From JAKQIM01 sp964633225 (lineage in GTDB: Bacteria > Chloroflexota > Anaerolineae > Anaerolineales > UBA4823), in contig CAZWFQ010000001.1 in NCBI GenBank assembly GCA_964633225.1, positions 62,001 through 126,000 on the forward strand: DNA of 64,000 nucleotides. The letters run 5' to 3'. The notes under the pieces were generated by a model. The model had not been told where the DNA came from and searched no databases. It saw only the letters and a list, made by a program, of their open reading frames with translations. This document shows, one piece after another, positions 40,375-48,766 of the stretch; within the stretch, counting starts at the first letter, position 1, and every line of letters starts with the position of its first letter. The translations under genes and the position numbers were made by a program.

Positions 40375-42206
40375 CAAAGAAACGTGAAGTTACCCAGCTC
40401 GATCGATTGGAAAGTGTGAGAGAAGCGTTAAAGATCGTGAACGCCCAGCCCTTGGAAGGAGAGGCGCGTGCCGCCCTGGCCAAGGCTGTGCAGATGACCG
40501 AAGATCTGATCGATCAACTGTTTGCTACTCGCCCTGGAGGCCGTTTAGAAGCCTTGTACCGCGTTTCGCAAGTGTTGGGCACCTCGCTGGACTTGGATGA
40601 GGTCTTGAACCAGGTCATGGACGCGGTGATTGGTTTGACCGGGGCCGAGCGCGGTTTCTTGATGCTCTTGGATTCTGATACGGGCGAGTTGGATTTGCGC
40701 GCAGCGCGTAACTATGAGCAAGAGACCCTGACACCCTCGGAGGTGGAATTCAGCCATACCGTGATCCAAACGGTGGTGAAAAATGGAGAAGGGGTTGTGT
40801 CAACCGATGCACAGAAAGATCCGCGTTTTGCCGGGCAGGATTCAATCGTATTCTTCTCGCTGCGTTCAATCCTTTGTGCGCCCTTGCGGGCGCGCGGTGA
40901 AGTGATTGGCGTGATTTACGTGGATAATCGCGCCCAAAGCGGCATCTTTACCCCTGCTGATCTAAACTTACTGAATGCTTTCGCCACTCAATCTGCCATT
41001 GCCATTGAAAATGCGCGCCTCTACACCCGCACCGATAAAGCCCTGGCAGAACGCGTGGCAGAGTTAGAAACCTTGAGCAAAGTTGACTATGAGTTAAGCT
41101 CTCAGTTGGATATGGATGCTGTGATCGCCTTAACTGAGAAATGGGCCCTGGCTGAAACTGGCGCCAGCCGCTGCTTCATCGTTTGCAGCCAGGAAAACGG
41201 CAGCATTGTCTTGATGAATAAGCCTGCTCAACATGCAAACGGGGATTCGGATGATGCGCTGGCCCAGGCAGTCCAGCAGGCATTGACTGGCGGCAGCGCT
41301 GTGGCGTTGGACCCTGCCAACGATGCCCCGGCGCGCTTGGTGGTGCCGGTGCAGTCTGCCGGGCAGGCGGCTTGTGCTTTGGTTGTCGAACGGCATGAGC
41401 CCTTTGGTGACGCGGCGCGTCATTTCCTGTCGCGTTTATCCAGCCGGGCGGCTGCCGCCATGGAAAATGCACGCCTGTATCAGGCCGTCCAAGAAGCCAA
41501 CAAGGCCAAGTCGAAATTTGTCTCAGTGGTGACCCATGAGCTGCGCATCCCCATGACCTCGATCAAGGGTTATACTGATCTCCTGCGCCAGGGTGCTGTT
41601 GGCCCGGTTAACGATATGCAGCAAAACTTCTTGGGTGTGATCAGAAACAATGTTGAGCGTATGTCTGCGTTGGTTTCTGATCTTTCGGATATCTCACATC
41701 TGGAAACCGGGCGTTTGAAGTTGAATTGCACCTTCTTGAATCTTGCAGATCAGATCCAAGAGATCACCGCCACCTTTGCGCCGCGTTTCCAGGATAAACA
41801 GCAAACTATAGAAGTGGATGTCGCCGGCGACTTGCCCAAAGTATTTGCAGATCCCAATCGTTTGGCGCAGGTCTTAACCAACCTGGTTAGCAATGCCAAC
41901 AAGTACACCCCCAATGCTGGCAAGGTCTGTGTCAGTGCCCGACCCGATGGCGATATGGTGCGCGTGGAGGTTAAAGACACTGGAATTGGCATCAGTGAGG
42001 AAGATCAAGCCGGACTTTTTGGCCAGTTCTTCCGCTCTGAAAGCCCCGAAGTACGTGAGCAGCAAGGTTGGGGCCTGGGGCTGAACGTGGCAAAGCGCCT
42101 GGTTGAGTTGATGGGTGGCGAGATTGGTGCCATCAGCGCGGTGGGACAGGGGAGCACCTTCTGGTTCACCCTGTCAACCCGCGCTTTTGCTATAGAAGAA
42201 GAGTAA
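40371..42206 (+). CDS. GAF-domain sensor histidine kinase
   Basis: 611-aa cytoplasmic kinase. A helical N terminus (about 1-55), a GAF domain (about 65-215) and a second, less clear GAF-like domain (about 230-365) precede HisKA with H389 in THELRIPMTS and HATPase_c with NLVSNANKYTP, DTGIGIS and GWGLGLNVAK. Catalytic residues look intact. Coupled to nth through ATGA. No transmembrane segment. No cognate regulator nearby. Confidence 0.92.
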   Translation: MTKKREVTQLDRLESVREALKIVNAQPLEGEARAALAKAVQMTEDLIDQLFATRPGGRLEALYRVSQVLGTSLDLDEVLNQVMDAVIGLTGAERGFLMLLDSDTGELDLRAARNYEQETLTPSEVEFSHTVIQTVVKNGEGVVSTDAQKDPRFAGQDSIVFFSLRSILCAPLRARGEVIGVIYVDNRAQSGIFTPADLNLLNAFATQSAIAIENARLYTRTDKALAERVAELETLSKVDYELSSQLDMDAVIALTEKWALAETGASRCFIVCSQENGSIVLMNKPAQHANGDSDDALAQAVQQALTGGSAVALDPANDAPARLVVPVQSAGQAACALVVERHEPFGDAARHFLSRLSSRAAAAMENARLYQAVQEANKAKSKFVSVVTHELRIPMTSIKGYTDLLRQGAVGPVNDMQQNFLGVIRNNVERMSALVSDLSDISHLETGRLKLNCTFLNLADQIQEITATFAPRFQDKQQTIEVDVAGDLPKVFADPNRLAQVLTNLVSNANKYTPNAGKVCVSARPDGDMVRVEVKDTGIGISEEDQAGLFGQFFRSESPEVREQQGWGLGLNVAKRLVELMGGEIGAISAVGQGSTFWFTLSTRAFAIEEE

Positions 42207-42246
42207 AGTTAACTGCTGTGGCGGTCCGCCGCATCTGGAGGTAGGT

Positions 42247-42870
42247 ATGCCGAAACAGAAATCCGGACAGCGTCACCGTCTGTTGCTGTTGCGTAATTCT
42301 TGGGATCGGTTATGGCAAAGTATGCTGTGGATTGGGCTGTTGTTGGTTGTCTTGTGGGTGGCGTTAGCCATTTTGGTGCCGTCAATTGATCCCTTATACG
42401 ACACCCTGCTTTTTGTGGGGGCGGCTGTCATCCTGGTCTTTGCTTTCTTAACCTTCCTCGTGCGGGGCCGTTGCTATGTGCAGCCTTTTGTTGATCATGT
42501 GCGCATAGTGACGCCGTTGCTGCAGGTTAAGATCTCTTACCGGCGTATCCGTAGTGTGCACAGCGCAGAGCTGCAAGATATCTTTCCCCCCAAGAGTGTC
42601 AATTGGTCCATGCGAGATCAGTTGCAGTCTTTTTATGGAAAGAGCGCCGTGCTGCTAGACCTGAATGGATACCCGATCAGCCCTGGATTACTGCGCATGC
42701 TGCTGCCGCGCCCAATGTTGATGCCCAAGGGGACCGGCTTTGTATTGATTGTCAAAGAATGGATGGCTTTGGCCACGGAGCTGGATTCGTTTAACGATAA
42801 TTATCGCATGTCTCACAGCGCGCGTTCTCCTTCGGTTGGGTATGGCATGTATCAGAAACCCAAGCGATAA
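42247..42870 (+). CDS. Small membrane protein with PH-like domain
   Basis: 207 aa. Two hydrophobic segments (about residues 20-45 and 50-72) are followed by a beta-rich domain beginning RCYVQPFVDHVRIVTP and ending before SFNDNY, resembling bacterial PH-like domains of membrane proteins. Family not certain. A GGAGGTAGGT ribosome site precedes the ATG. It follows the GAF kinase by 40 bases and is convergent with the next kinase gene. Function unknown. Confidence 0.7.
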   Translation: MPKQKSGQRHRLLLLRNSWDRLWQSMLWIGLLLVVLWVALAILVPSIDPLYDTLLFVGAAVILVFAFLTFLVRGRCYVQPFVDHVRIVTPLLQVKISYRRIRSVHSAELQDIFPPKSVNWSMRDQLQSFYGKSAVLLDLNGYPISPGLLRMLLPRPMLMPKGTGFVLIVKEWMALATELDSFNDNYRMSHSARSPSVGYGMYQKPKR

Positions 42871-42895
42871 GGGTGCCGGTGAGACACGATTTGGT

Positions 42896-44830
42896 TTATA
42901 TGTTTTGATCTGCGATGGGTAAGACGACCGTGAAGGTGCTTCCCTGTCCAAGGGTCGAATTGAGCCAAATGCGGCCCTGGTGGTTTTCCACAATCGATTT
43001 GACAATTGCCAATCCCAATCCAGAGCCTGGCGCGTCATAAGGGACATTGCTGCCCCGGTAAAAACGGTCAAAGATATAAGGCTGGTCGGCAGGAGGAATG
43101 CCTGGGCCGTTATCGACCACCTGGAGAATGACCTGATCGCCCTCAGCGTGTACTTTTAGGTAGATTTTGCCGTGATTGGGGGTGAATTTGGTGGCGTTGC
43201 TGATCAGGTTGCCGATCACCTGGCGCAGGCGAACGGGGTTGCCCAATACCGTGGGTAGATTGGGGGGCAGCTCCAGGACCACTTCTTGATCCTTTTCTGT
43301 GTTGCGATTGCGCATCCCTTCGATAGCATATTGGATCACTGAAGACAGGGAAACAATTTCCTTCCGGGTGTCAAAACCAGCTTCAATTCGCCCCAGGTCC
43401 AACAGGTCGTTGATCAGGCTGGTGATATTGTTCACGCTGAATTGCACCCGGCGAACAAACTCGCGCTGCTGGTCAGTGACCGGCCCGGCGCGTTCAATCA
43501 ACTCTGCATACCCCAAGATAGCCGTCAATGGAGAACGCAAGTCGTGTGAAACCGTGCTGACAAAGTCGGACTTGATCCGATCCAACTCTTTGAGATGGGT
43601 GATGTCTTGCATGGTGATTGCCAGCCCGATGTTGGGGATGGGCGTGCATTGGGCGTTGAAAACCCGTCCATCATCCAGGTTGACCTCGCTGTGGCTGGGG
43701 TGAACGCGGTTTTCGTCAAAAATTTCCAGGATATCTGGGTGGTGGAAGATCTGGCGCACTGACTTGCCAATCAAATTTCCCTCGCCCAGATCAAATGCCA
43801 ATCGCACCGTTTGGTTGGCTAACACCAGGCGCCCATCTTGCGCTACCACAAGCACCCCGTCTTCCACGCCCGTCAGAATGGTCTCGAATTGGTTCCGTTC
43901 CGACTCTGTATGTGTATAGATGCGGGCATTTTCGATCGCAACCGCGGCATAATCAGCCAGGGTTGTAACGGTGGCGAGGTGATCCTCTGCAAAAGGATGC
44001 CCTCCCTGGCGGTTATCTACGCCCAACACGCCAATGACGCGTTTGTGAACTTGCAGTGGCACATAGATTAGGGTGTGGACAAGATAGGCGGTTTTGATCT
44101 TTTGAGGGTTTTTCTCGTCAAAAAACGTGAGCGGCTGCCCGGTGCGGAGTACCTGCCCAGCCAGGCTGTCACGGATTGGCAGGCGGAAGGTACGCACAAA
44201 CTCGTCCTGGAAGTTACGACCAGCGCGCATATATAATTCGCCGGTCGAATCATCTAACAGCAGCAAGCTGCCTTCTTCTGCACCGGTAAGGTCTACTGCT
44301 GCGTCCACCACCGTGGTTAATACACTGTCCAAATCCAGCGAAGCGGTCACGCTGCGCCCCACGCGCTGCAGCGCTTCTAAGTTTTCAATCTGGCGGCGTT
44401 GTATTTTGGTACTGCGCCGCGCTTCCGTTTGGATCCATTCCTCTAAGCGTTTGCGACGCTGAAAGGCGCTCTCGATGGCGGTCAATACTTCGTGAGGCCG
44501 GACCGGCGCCACGAGAAAGTCGCACAGGCCGGCTCGCAGGGCTTTGGCGGCTACATCTTCAGATGCCTGGCTGGCTAATAAGATGATCGGCAGTTGTGGG
44601 TGAAGTTTTAATACGCTGTTGGCAAATTCAAATCCATCGCAATCTTTGAGCTTATCCCCCACCAGGATCACATCTGGCAAGCTGGCACGCACAAGCAGTT
44701 CGGCAGCCTGGCGTTCGGCCACCAGGGTGACCTCTAAACCGGCTGGTCTGAGGGTAGATTTCTCTAGCAGCGTGCCAAGGTCAGTATCTGCCAGGGCCAG
44801 GAGGATGTTTGTCGGAGATGGATTGCTCAT
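42896..44830 (-). CDS. Hybrid histidine kinase with degenerate receiver, GAF and PAS
   Basis: 644 aa. An N-terminal receiver-like domain (about 8-122) has G58 where the phosphoacceptor Asp belongs (VILVGDKLKD), with Ala in place of the conserved Thr and of the Lys. A helical link, a GAF domain (about 150-305) and a PAS domain (about 310-415) follow; then HisKA with H429 in SHDLRSPLTA, and HATPase_c with NLISNATKFTP, DNGPGIP and GSGLGLAIVK. The kinase core is intact, the receiver is not. It is 15 bases from the next kinase gene, likely one operon. Confidence 0.92.
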   Translation of the reverse strand: MSNPSPTNILLALADTDLGTLLEKSTLRPAGLEVTLVAERQAAELLVRASLPDVILVGDKLKDCDGFEFANSVLKLHPQLPIILLASQASEDVAAKALRAGLCDFLVAPVRPHEVLTAIESAFQRRKRLEEWIQTEARRSTKIQRRQIENLEALQRVGRSVTASLDLDSVLTTVVDAAVDLTGAEEGSLLLLDDSTGELYMRAGRNFQDEFVRTFRLPIRDSLAGQVLRTGQPLTFFDEKNPQKIKTAYLVHTLIYVPLQVHKRVIGVLGVDNRQGGHPFAEDHLATVTTLADYAAVAIENARIYTHTESERNQFETILTGVEDGVLVVAQDGRLVLANQTVRLAFDLGEGNLIGKSVRQIFHHPDILEIFDENRVHPSHSEVNLDDGRVFNAQCTPIPNIGLAITMQDITHLKELDRIKSDFVSTVSHDLRSPLTAILGYAELIERAGPVTDQQREFVRRVQFSVNNITSLINDLLDLGRIEAGFDTRKEIVSLSSVIQYAIEGMRNRNTEKDQEVVLELPPNLPTVLGNPVRLRQVIGNLISNATKFTPNHGKIYLKVHAEGDQVILQVVDNGPGIPPADQPYIFDRFYRGSNVPYDAPGSGLGLAIVKSIVENHQGRIWLNSTLGQGSTFTVVLPIADQNI

Positions 44831-44845
44831 CGTATTTGCTGTGTG

Positions 44846-46504
44846 CTATGCGCCGGCCAAAGGAAGGGAGAAATGAAAAGTTGAACCCTGGTCTGGCTGG
44901 CTTTCAGCCCATACCTTCCCGCGATGTGAGGTGATGATCTCTTTCACCAGTGATAAGCTGATGCCAACGCCTCCATAGCGCCCGCCTGATGCCCCCTTGA
45001 TGCGGTACCCCTCGTCGAAGATATGGGGCAGATGCTGAGGATCCATCCCAGCGCCTGTATCTTGTACAGATACATGCGCCATGTTGTCGGTGCTGCGTTC
45101 CAGGCTGATCTTGATCCGTGCGCCCGGCATGCTGAATTTGACGGCATTCGAGAGTAAGCCATCAAAAACCTTTGAGATTTGCCCCGGGTCAGCCAGAACC
45201 ATGATCGGTTTGGTTGGCAGCTCTGCCGTGATGGCGGCTGAGTTCTGGCGGGCAATGGGTTGAAAACGGTTGATCGCCTGGCGGGTCAGCTCAGTGAGAT
45301 TGATGGTAGAGCGTTCTTTGCTGGTGTCAGATGTATCCATGGCGGTTAAGGCCGCCACAATGTCGAGGCTGGTTTTTAGTTTTTCCTGGATCGCCGTCAC
45401 GGCACTGGTCTGCTCGGTGTTCAACTTGCCCATCTCTTTGCCGAGCAGCATATCGGCATTGCCTTTCATCACCAGCAGGGGGGTGTTCAGCTCCTCCCGG
45501 ATCTGCTGGAGTACTTCGCCTTTGATGCGTTCGCCAACCTGGGCGTTATCGGCAGATTGTTGGAGCATGTTCACGCGTTCTTCTAAGGCCTTGAACAGGC
45601 GAGCATTCACCAGAGAAATCGAAGCATAATCTGCAACCGCATCTAACAGCGCCTGCTGGCTGTTGCTGAAGGGTTGGGCCTCCTTGCGGGTTACTACCAG
45701 CAAACCCACCACTTCTTTCTTCACCTTGACCGGCACGACCAGGGCCGATTGGCCAATGCGAATAACCTTGAAGCGTTTGAGTGGATCGCCGTGAATGGAT
45801 AACGCCTCGCCAGAGAGCGCCACCAAGGAACTCAAGCCATCGTCGAAGACCTGATTTAACTTGGCAAACATGTCGTTGGGCACGTTGCGGCAGGCGCGCA
45901 AGATAAAGGATTTGCCGCGCTCATCGCGCACTAACAGCCAGCCAGCATCGGCTTCTGTGATGAATGTGGCGCCCTCGACAATCTTATCGAACAGGGCTTG
46001 CTGGTCGGTGGCAGAGATCACTGCTTTGCCAATCGCAAAAATCGTGGTCAACTCGCGCACGCGCCGCTGTAGCTCTTGGTTGGTTTGATTCAACTGCCGC
46101 GCCAGCATTTCCCGTTCTCGCCGGGCGCGCACTTGCTTAAGAATGCGCTCGACGGCGCTCACCACTTCGGCCTCTCGTACGGGCCAGCCTAAGAAGTCTG
46201 CTGCGCCAAGGCGGAAGGCCTGGATCACATCACCTTCCATCCCCTTGGGTGCCAGCACAATGACTGGAACTTCCAGGCCCTGCGAAGATAGGGCCACCAA
46301 CAGGTCCTTGCCGCTTAAGCCCGGCAGGCTCAGGTTGGCAATGATCACGTCGGGTGCAAAGCGGACTGCTTCTTGGATCGCTTGCGTGGCGCCGCTGACT
46401 ACCTCAACCCGGTAGCCCATCGGTTGTAGGGTCTGCCGGCTGATCAGGTCACTAACTTCGGGGTCGTATTCAACGAGCAGGACGCGCTCTTTCGGTGTGT
46501 TCAT
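44846..46504 (-). CDS. Hybrid kinase-like protein lacking both phosphoacceptor Asp and His
   Basis: 552 aa. The receiver-like domain (about 7-122) has N57 instead of Asp (VIIANLSLPG), A85 for the conserved Thr and W107 for Lys. A GAF domain (about 150-315) follows. The H-box reads REELNTPLLV, with E337 where the phosphorylated His normally stands (HELRTPL). The HATPase_c domain keeps GLLSNAVKFSMP, DTGAGMD and GVGISLSLVK. So ATP binding looks possible but neither usual phosphorylation site is present. Its transcript probably starts at the ATG. Confidence 0.9.
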   Translation of the reverse strand: MNTPKERVLLVEYDPEVSDLISRQTLQPMGYRVEVVSGATQAIQEAVRFAPDVIIANLSLPGLSGKDLLVALSSQGLEVPVIVLAPKGMEGDVIQAFRLGAADFLGWPVREAEVVSAVERILKQVRARREREMLARQLNQTNQELQRRVRELTTIFAIGKAVISATDQQALFDKIVEGATFITEADAGWLLVRDERGKSFILRACRNVPNDMFAKLNQVFDDGLSSLVALSGEALSIHGDPLKRFKVIRIGQSALVVPVKVKKEVVGLLVVTRKEAQPFSNSQQALLDAVADYASISLVNARLFKALEERVNMLQQSADNAQVGERIKGEVLQQIREELNTPLLVMKGNADMLLGKEMGKLNTEQTSAVTAIQEKLKTSLDIVAALTAMDTSDTSKERSTINLTELTRQAINRFQPIARQNSAAITAELPTKPIMVLADPGQISKVFDGLLSNAVKFSMPGARIKISLERSTDNMAHVSVQDTGAGMDPQHLPHIFDEGYRIKGASGGRYGGVGISLSLVKEIITSHRGKVWAESQPDQGSTFHFSLPLAGA

Positions 46505-46511
46505 ATCCCTA

Positions 46512-46520
46512 ATAATAGCA
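46512..46520 (-). promoter_or_regulatory. Extended -10 promoter, likely leaderless, of the inactive-looking kinase
   Basis: Minus strand TGC-TATTAT, then TAGGGAT and ATG, with 7 bases between box and start. No -35 hexamer seen, as often with extended -10 sites. Confidence 0.6.
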
Positions 46521-46601
46521 TGGTTGTAACAAAAAAGGGAGATAACTGAGGGGGATTTCTGGAAATTGAGTTAGAGTTTTGTAAGAAAGCCTTCTCAATG
46601 C

Positions 46602-46631
46602 TTGACTTTCAGCCTATAAAGAGCATACAAT
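46602..46631 (+). promoter_or_regulatory. cbpA promoter, likely leaderless
   Basis: TTGACT, 18-base spacer, TACAAT, then 7 bases to the ATG at 46639. The -10 box overlaps the first ATG of the frame at 46630. Confidence 0.7.
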
Positions 46632-46638
46632 GATTGAT

Positions 46639-47571
46639 ATGGAATACAAAGATTATTATAAAACCCTTGGTGTAGAGCGCAAGGCCGGTGAGGATGAGAT
46701 CAAGCATGCCTATCGCAAGCTGGCAATGCAATACCATCCAGATCGAAACCCTGGCAATGCCAAAGCAGAAGAAAAGTTCAAAGAGATTAATGAGGCTTAC
46801 CAGGTATTGAGCGATGCTGAAAAGCGTTCGCGCTATGATCAATTGGGTGAATCATACAACCGTTGGCAGCAGCGCGGCGCGCCGGGCGGCTTCAATTGGG
46901 AAGAGTGGTCCAATACCACGTCTGGTGGAAATGTGGGCGTGGATATGGGCAACCTGGACGAGATCTTGGGGGGTGGTTTTTCGGAATTTTTCCGGCGTAT
47001 CTTTGGCGGGATGGCGGGAGCAGATGCGTTTGAACGTGGCAGTGGCATGCGCCGCCCCCGGCCTGGAGCCATGCCTGCGCGCCATGATGTTGCCATCACC
47101 CTGGCAGAAGCTTTCCATGGCACGACCCGTATGCTGGATGTGGATGGACGCCGGATTGAGGTAAAGATCCCGCCAGGGGCGCGCAGCGGCACCAAGGTGC
47201 GCGTGGCAGATGCGATCGTCTCTCCCAGCACGGGGCAGCGTAATGATCTGTATCTGATCATCCAGGTGGCAGATGACCCACGCTTTGCGCGCAAGGGTAA
47301 TGATTTGACGACGGAGACCAGTGTTAGCCTATATACGGCAGTCTTAGGGGGTGAAGTGACTGTTCCGACGATGAGCGGTAATGTGGTACTGAAGATCCCG
47401 GCAGGAACTCAGCCGGGGCAATCCATTCGCTTGGCTGGGCGCGGCATGCCGAATTTGAAAGCCCCAGCTACCCATGGTGACCTGTTGGTGCGTGTGAAGG
47501 TCAAGCTGCCGCGTAACCTGACCGCGCATCAGCGGGAACTTTTCGAGGAATTAGCTCGTTCCCAATCATAG
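46639..47571 (+). CDS. cbpA: CbpA-like J-domain co-chaperone
   Basis: J protein without zinc fingers (310 aa). MEYKDYYKTLGV starts the J domain, with HPD in QYHPDRNPG; a glycine-rich linker with GGGFSEFFRRIFGG follows, then a C-terminal substrate-binding domain (RHDVAITLAEAFHGT onward). It would stimulate DnaK ATPase. The Met at 46639 is the canonical N terminus; an earlier Met at 46630 lies in the -10 box. Divergent from a kinase gene, and 13 bases before the eRF1-like gene, probably an operon. Confidence 0.9.
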   Translation: MEYKDYYKTLGVERKAGEDEIKHAYRKLAMQYHPDRNPGNAKAEEKFKEINEAYQVLSDAEKRSRYDQLGESYNRWQQRGAPGGFNWEEWSNTTSGGNVGVDMGNLDEILGGGFSEFFRRIFGGMAGADAFERGSGMRRPRPGAMPARHDVAITLAEAFHGTTRMLDVDGRRIEVKIPPGARSGTKVRVADAIVSPSTGQRNDLYLIIQVADDPRFARKGNDLTTETSVSLYTAVLGGEVTVPTMSGNVVLKIPAGTQPGQSIRLAGRGMPNLKAPATHGDLLVRVKVKLPRNLTAHQRELFEELARSQS

Positions 47572-47584
47572 AAAGGAGAATATT

Positions 47585-48688
47585 ATGTTGACCGACACGA
47601 ACTTGCACGAGCTGCTCGAGTACAAGTCGAAGACGCGCGTCTTGAGCGTTTACTTGAATATCGACCCTTCCCAGGGAAATGCAGATGCGTATAAGCTTCA
47701 CCTGCGCAGTATGTTGAAGGATCTGGACATGCCTGAAGATGTTGAGGCTGTGGAGCAATATATCCAGCGTGAGTTTGATTGGTCTGGCCGCAGCGTGGCC
47801 ATTTTCTCTTGTGCGGCAGAAGGCTTCTTCAAAGCTTACCCGCTGGCTGTGCCAGTGCGCAGCCGGGTGCGCATTGATAAACAACCCCATGTGAAGCCGC
47901 TGGCAAATGTTTGGGATTTCTACGGCGGATACGGGGTAGTCCTGGTAGATAAGCAGGGCGCTCGTTGTTTCTTATTCCATCTCGGCGAATTACAAGAGCA
48001 AGAAGGATACCTGGGCGAAGATGTGCGCCATAGCAAGAGCGGCGGAGCTTCGGCTGTGCCGGGCCGGCGTGGTGGGAGCTCGGAACAGCGCACCAGTAAC
48101 GAAGATGAGCTGGTGGGGCGCAACATGAAGGATGTGGCCGAAATGGCTGCTCATCTCTTCGCCGAGCATAATGTGCGCCGGGTCTTGATTGGTGGCACCG
48201 ATGATAATGTGGCCATGCTGCGCGGGCTACTGCCCAAGAGCTGGCAAAGCCTGGTAGTTGGCACCTTCCCAATGGCCATGACGGCCAATAAAGATGAAGT
48301 GCTGGCCCGCGCTTTACAGATTGGCCAGCAAGCAGAAATGCACGAAGAGGCCGAGATCCTTGATAAACTGGTGACCTCTGCCGCCAAAGGCCGGGGCGGC
48401 GTGGTGGGCCTGGATAAGACCCTGGCTGCGATTCATGAAAACCGGGTGCAGATGCTGGTTTTCCAAGAAGGCTACCGCACCCCGGGCTACCGCTGCCAGG
48501 GCTGCGGATTTATGACCGCCAATCCGGCACAAACCTGTTCGTTCTGTGGGGCGGGGCTCGAACGCGTGGCGGATGCAGTGGAGCTGGCGGTCCGCAAGGT
48601 GTTGGAGGCGGGTGGGGATGTTGAAGTCCTCCAATACGAACCCCAAGCGGCGGGTTTTGATAAGATCGGCGCTCTACTGCGCTACTAA
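47585..48688 (+). CDS. Bacterial eRF1-like (baeRF-type) protein with zinc ribbon
   Basis: 367 aa. The layout resembles the archaeo-eukaryotic release factor fold: an N-terminal domain, a middle domain with VRHSKSGG and GRRGGSSEQR (G163-G164-S165 where GGQ is expected), a helix DVAEMAAHLFAEHNVRRVLIGG, and a C-terminal domain with a zinc ribbon CQGC...CSFC near residues 305-325. Release or tRNA-hydrolase activity is uncertain because the Gln is missing. Strong GGAG ribosome site. It lies directly after the J protein, suggesting a link with stress or translation (inference). Confidence 0.75.
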   Translation: MLTDTNLHELLEYKSKTRVLSVYLNIDPSQGNADAYKLHLRSMLKDLDMPEDVEAVEQYIQREFDWSGRSVAIFSCAAEGFFKAYPLAVPVRSRVRIDKQPHVKPLANVWDFYGGYGVVLVDKQGARCFLFHLGELQEQEGYLGEDVRHSKSGGASAVPGRRGGSSEQRTSNEDELVGRNMKDVAEMAAHLFAEHNVRRVLIGGTDDNVAMLRGLLPKSWQSLVVGTFPMAMTANKDEVLARALQIGQQAEMHEEAEILDKLVTSAAKGRGGVVGLDKTLAAIHENRVQMLVFQEGYRTPGYRCQGCGFMTANPAQTCSFCGAGLERVADAVELAVRKVLEAGGDVEVLQYEPQAAGFDKIGALLRY

Positions 48689-48712
48689 ATTCACGCCCTA
48701 AGCGTTTGGTTA

Positions 48713-48758
48713 AAAAATTGGGGGGTGTTTGGGCGGCCCAGCCGCTCAAACACCCCCC
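48713..48758 (-). terminator. Strong terminator between convergent genes
   Basis: Arms GGGGGGTGTTTGGGCGGC and GCCGCTCAAACACCCCCC pair with one G-T mismatch around CCA. On the minus strand AATTTTTTAACC follows, so it terminates the HhH gene; it probably stops the eRF1-like gene too, though plus-strand T-runs are weak. Confidence 0.8.
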
Positions 48759-48766
48759 ATAAAAAT

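Noticed and set aside
42871..42895. Terminator between the convergent PH-like and kinase genes
   Set aside because: No stem of useful length in the 25 bases.
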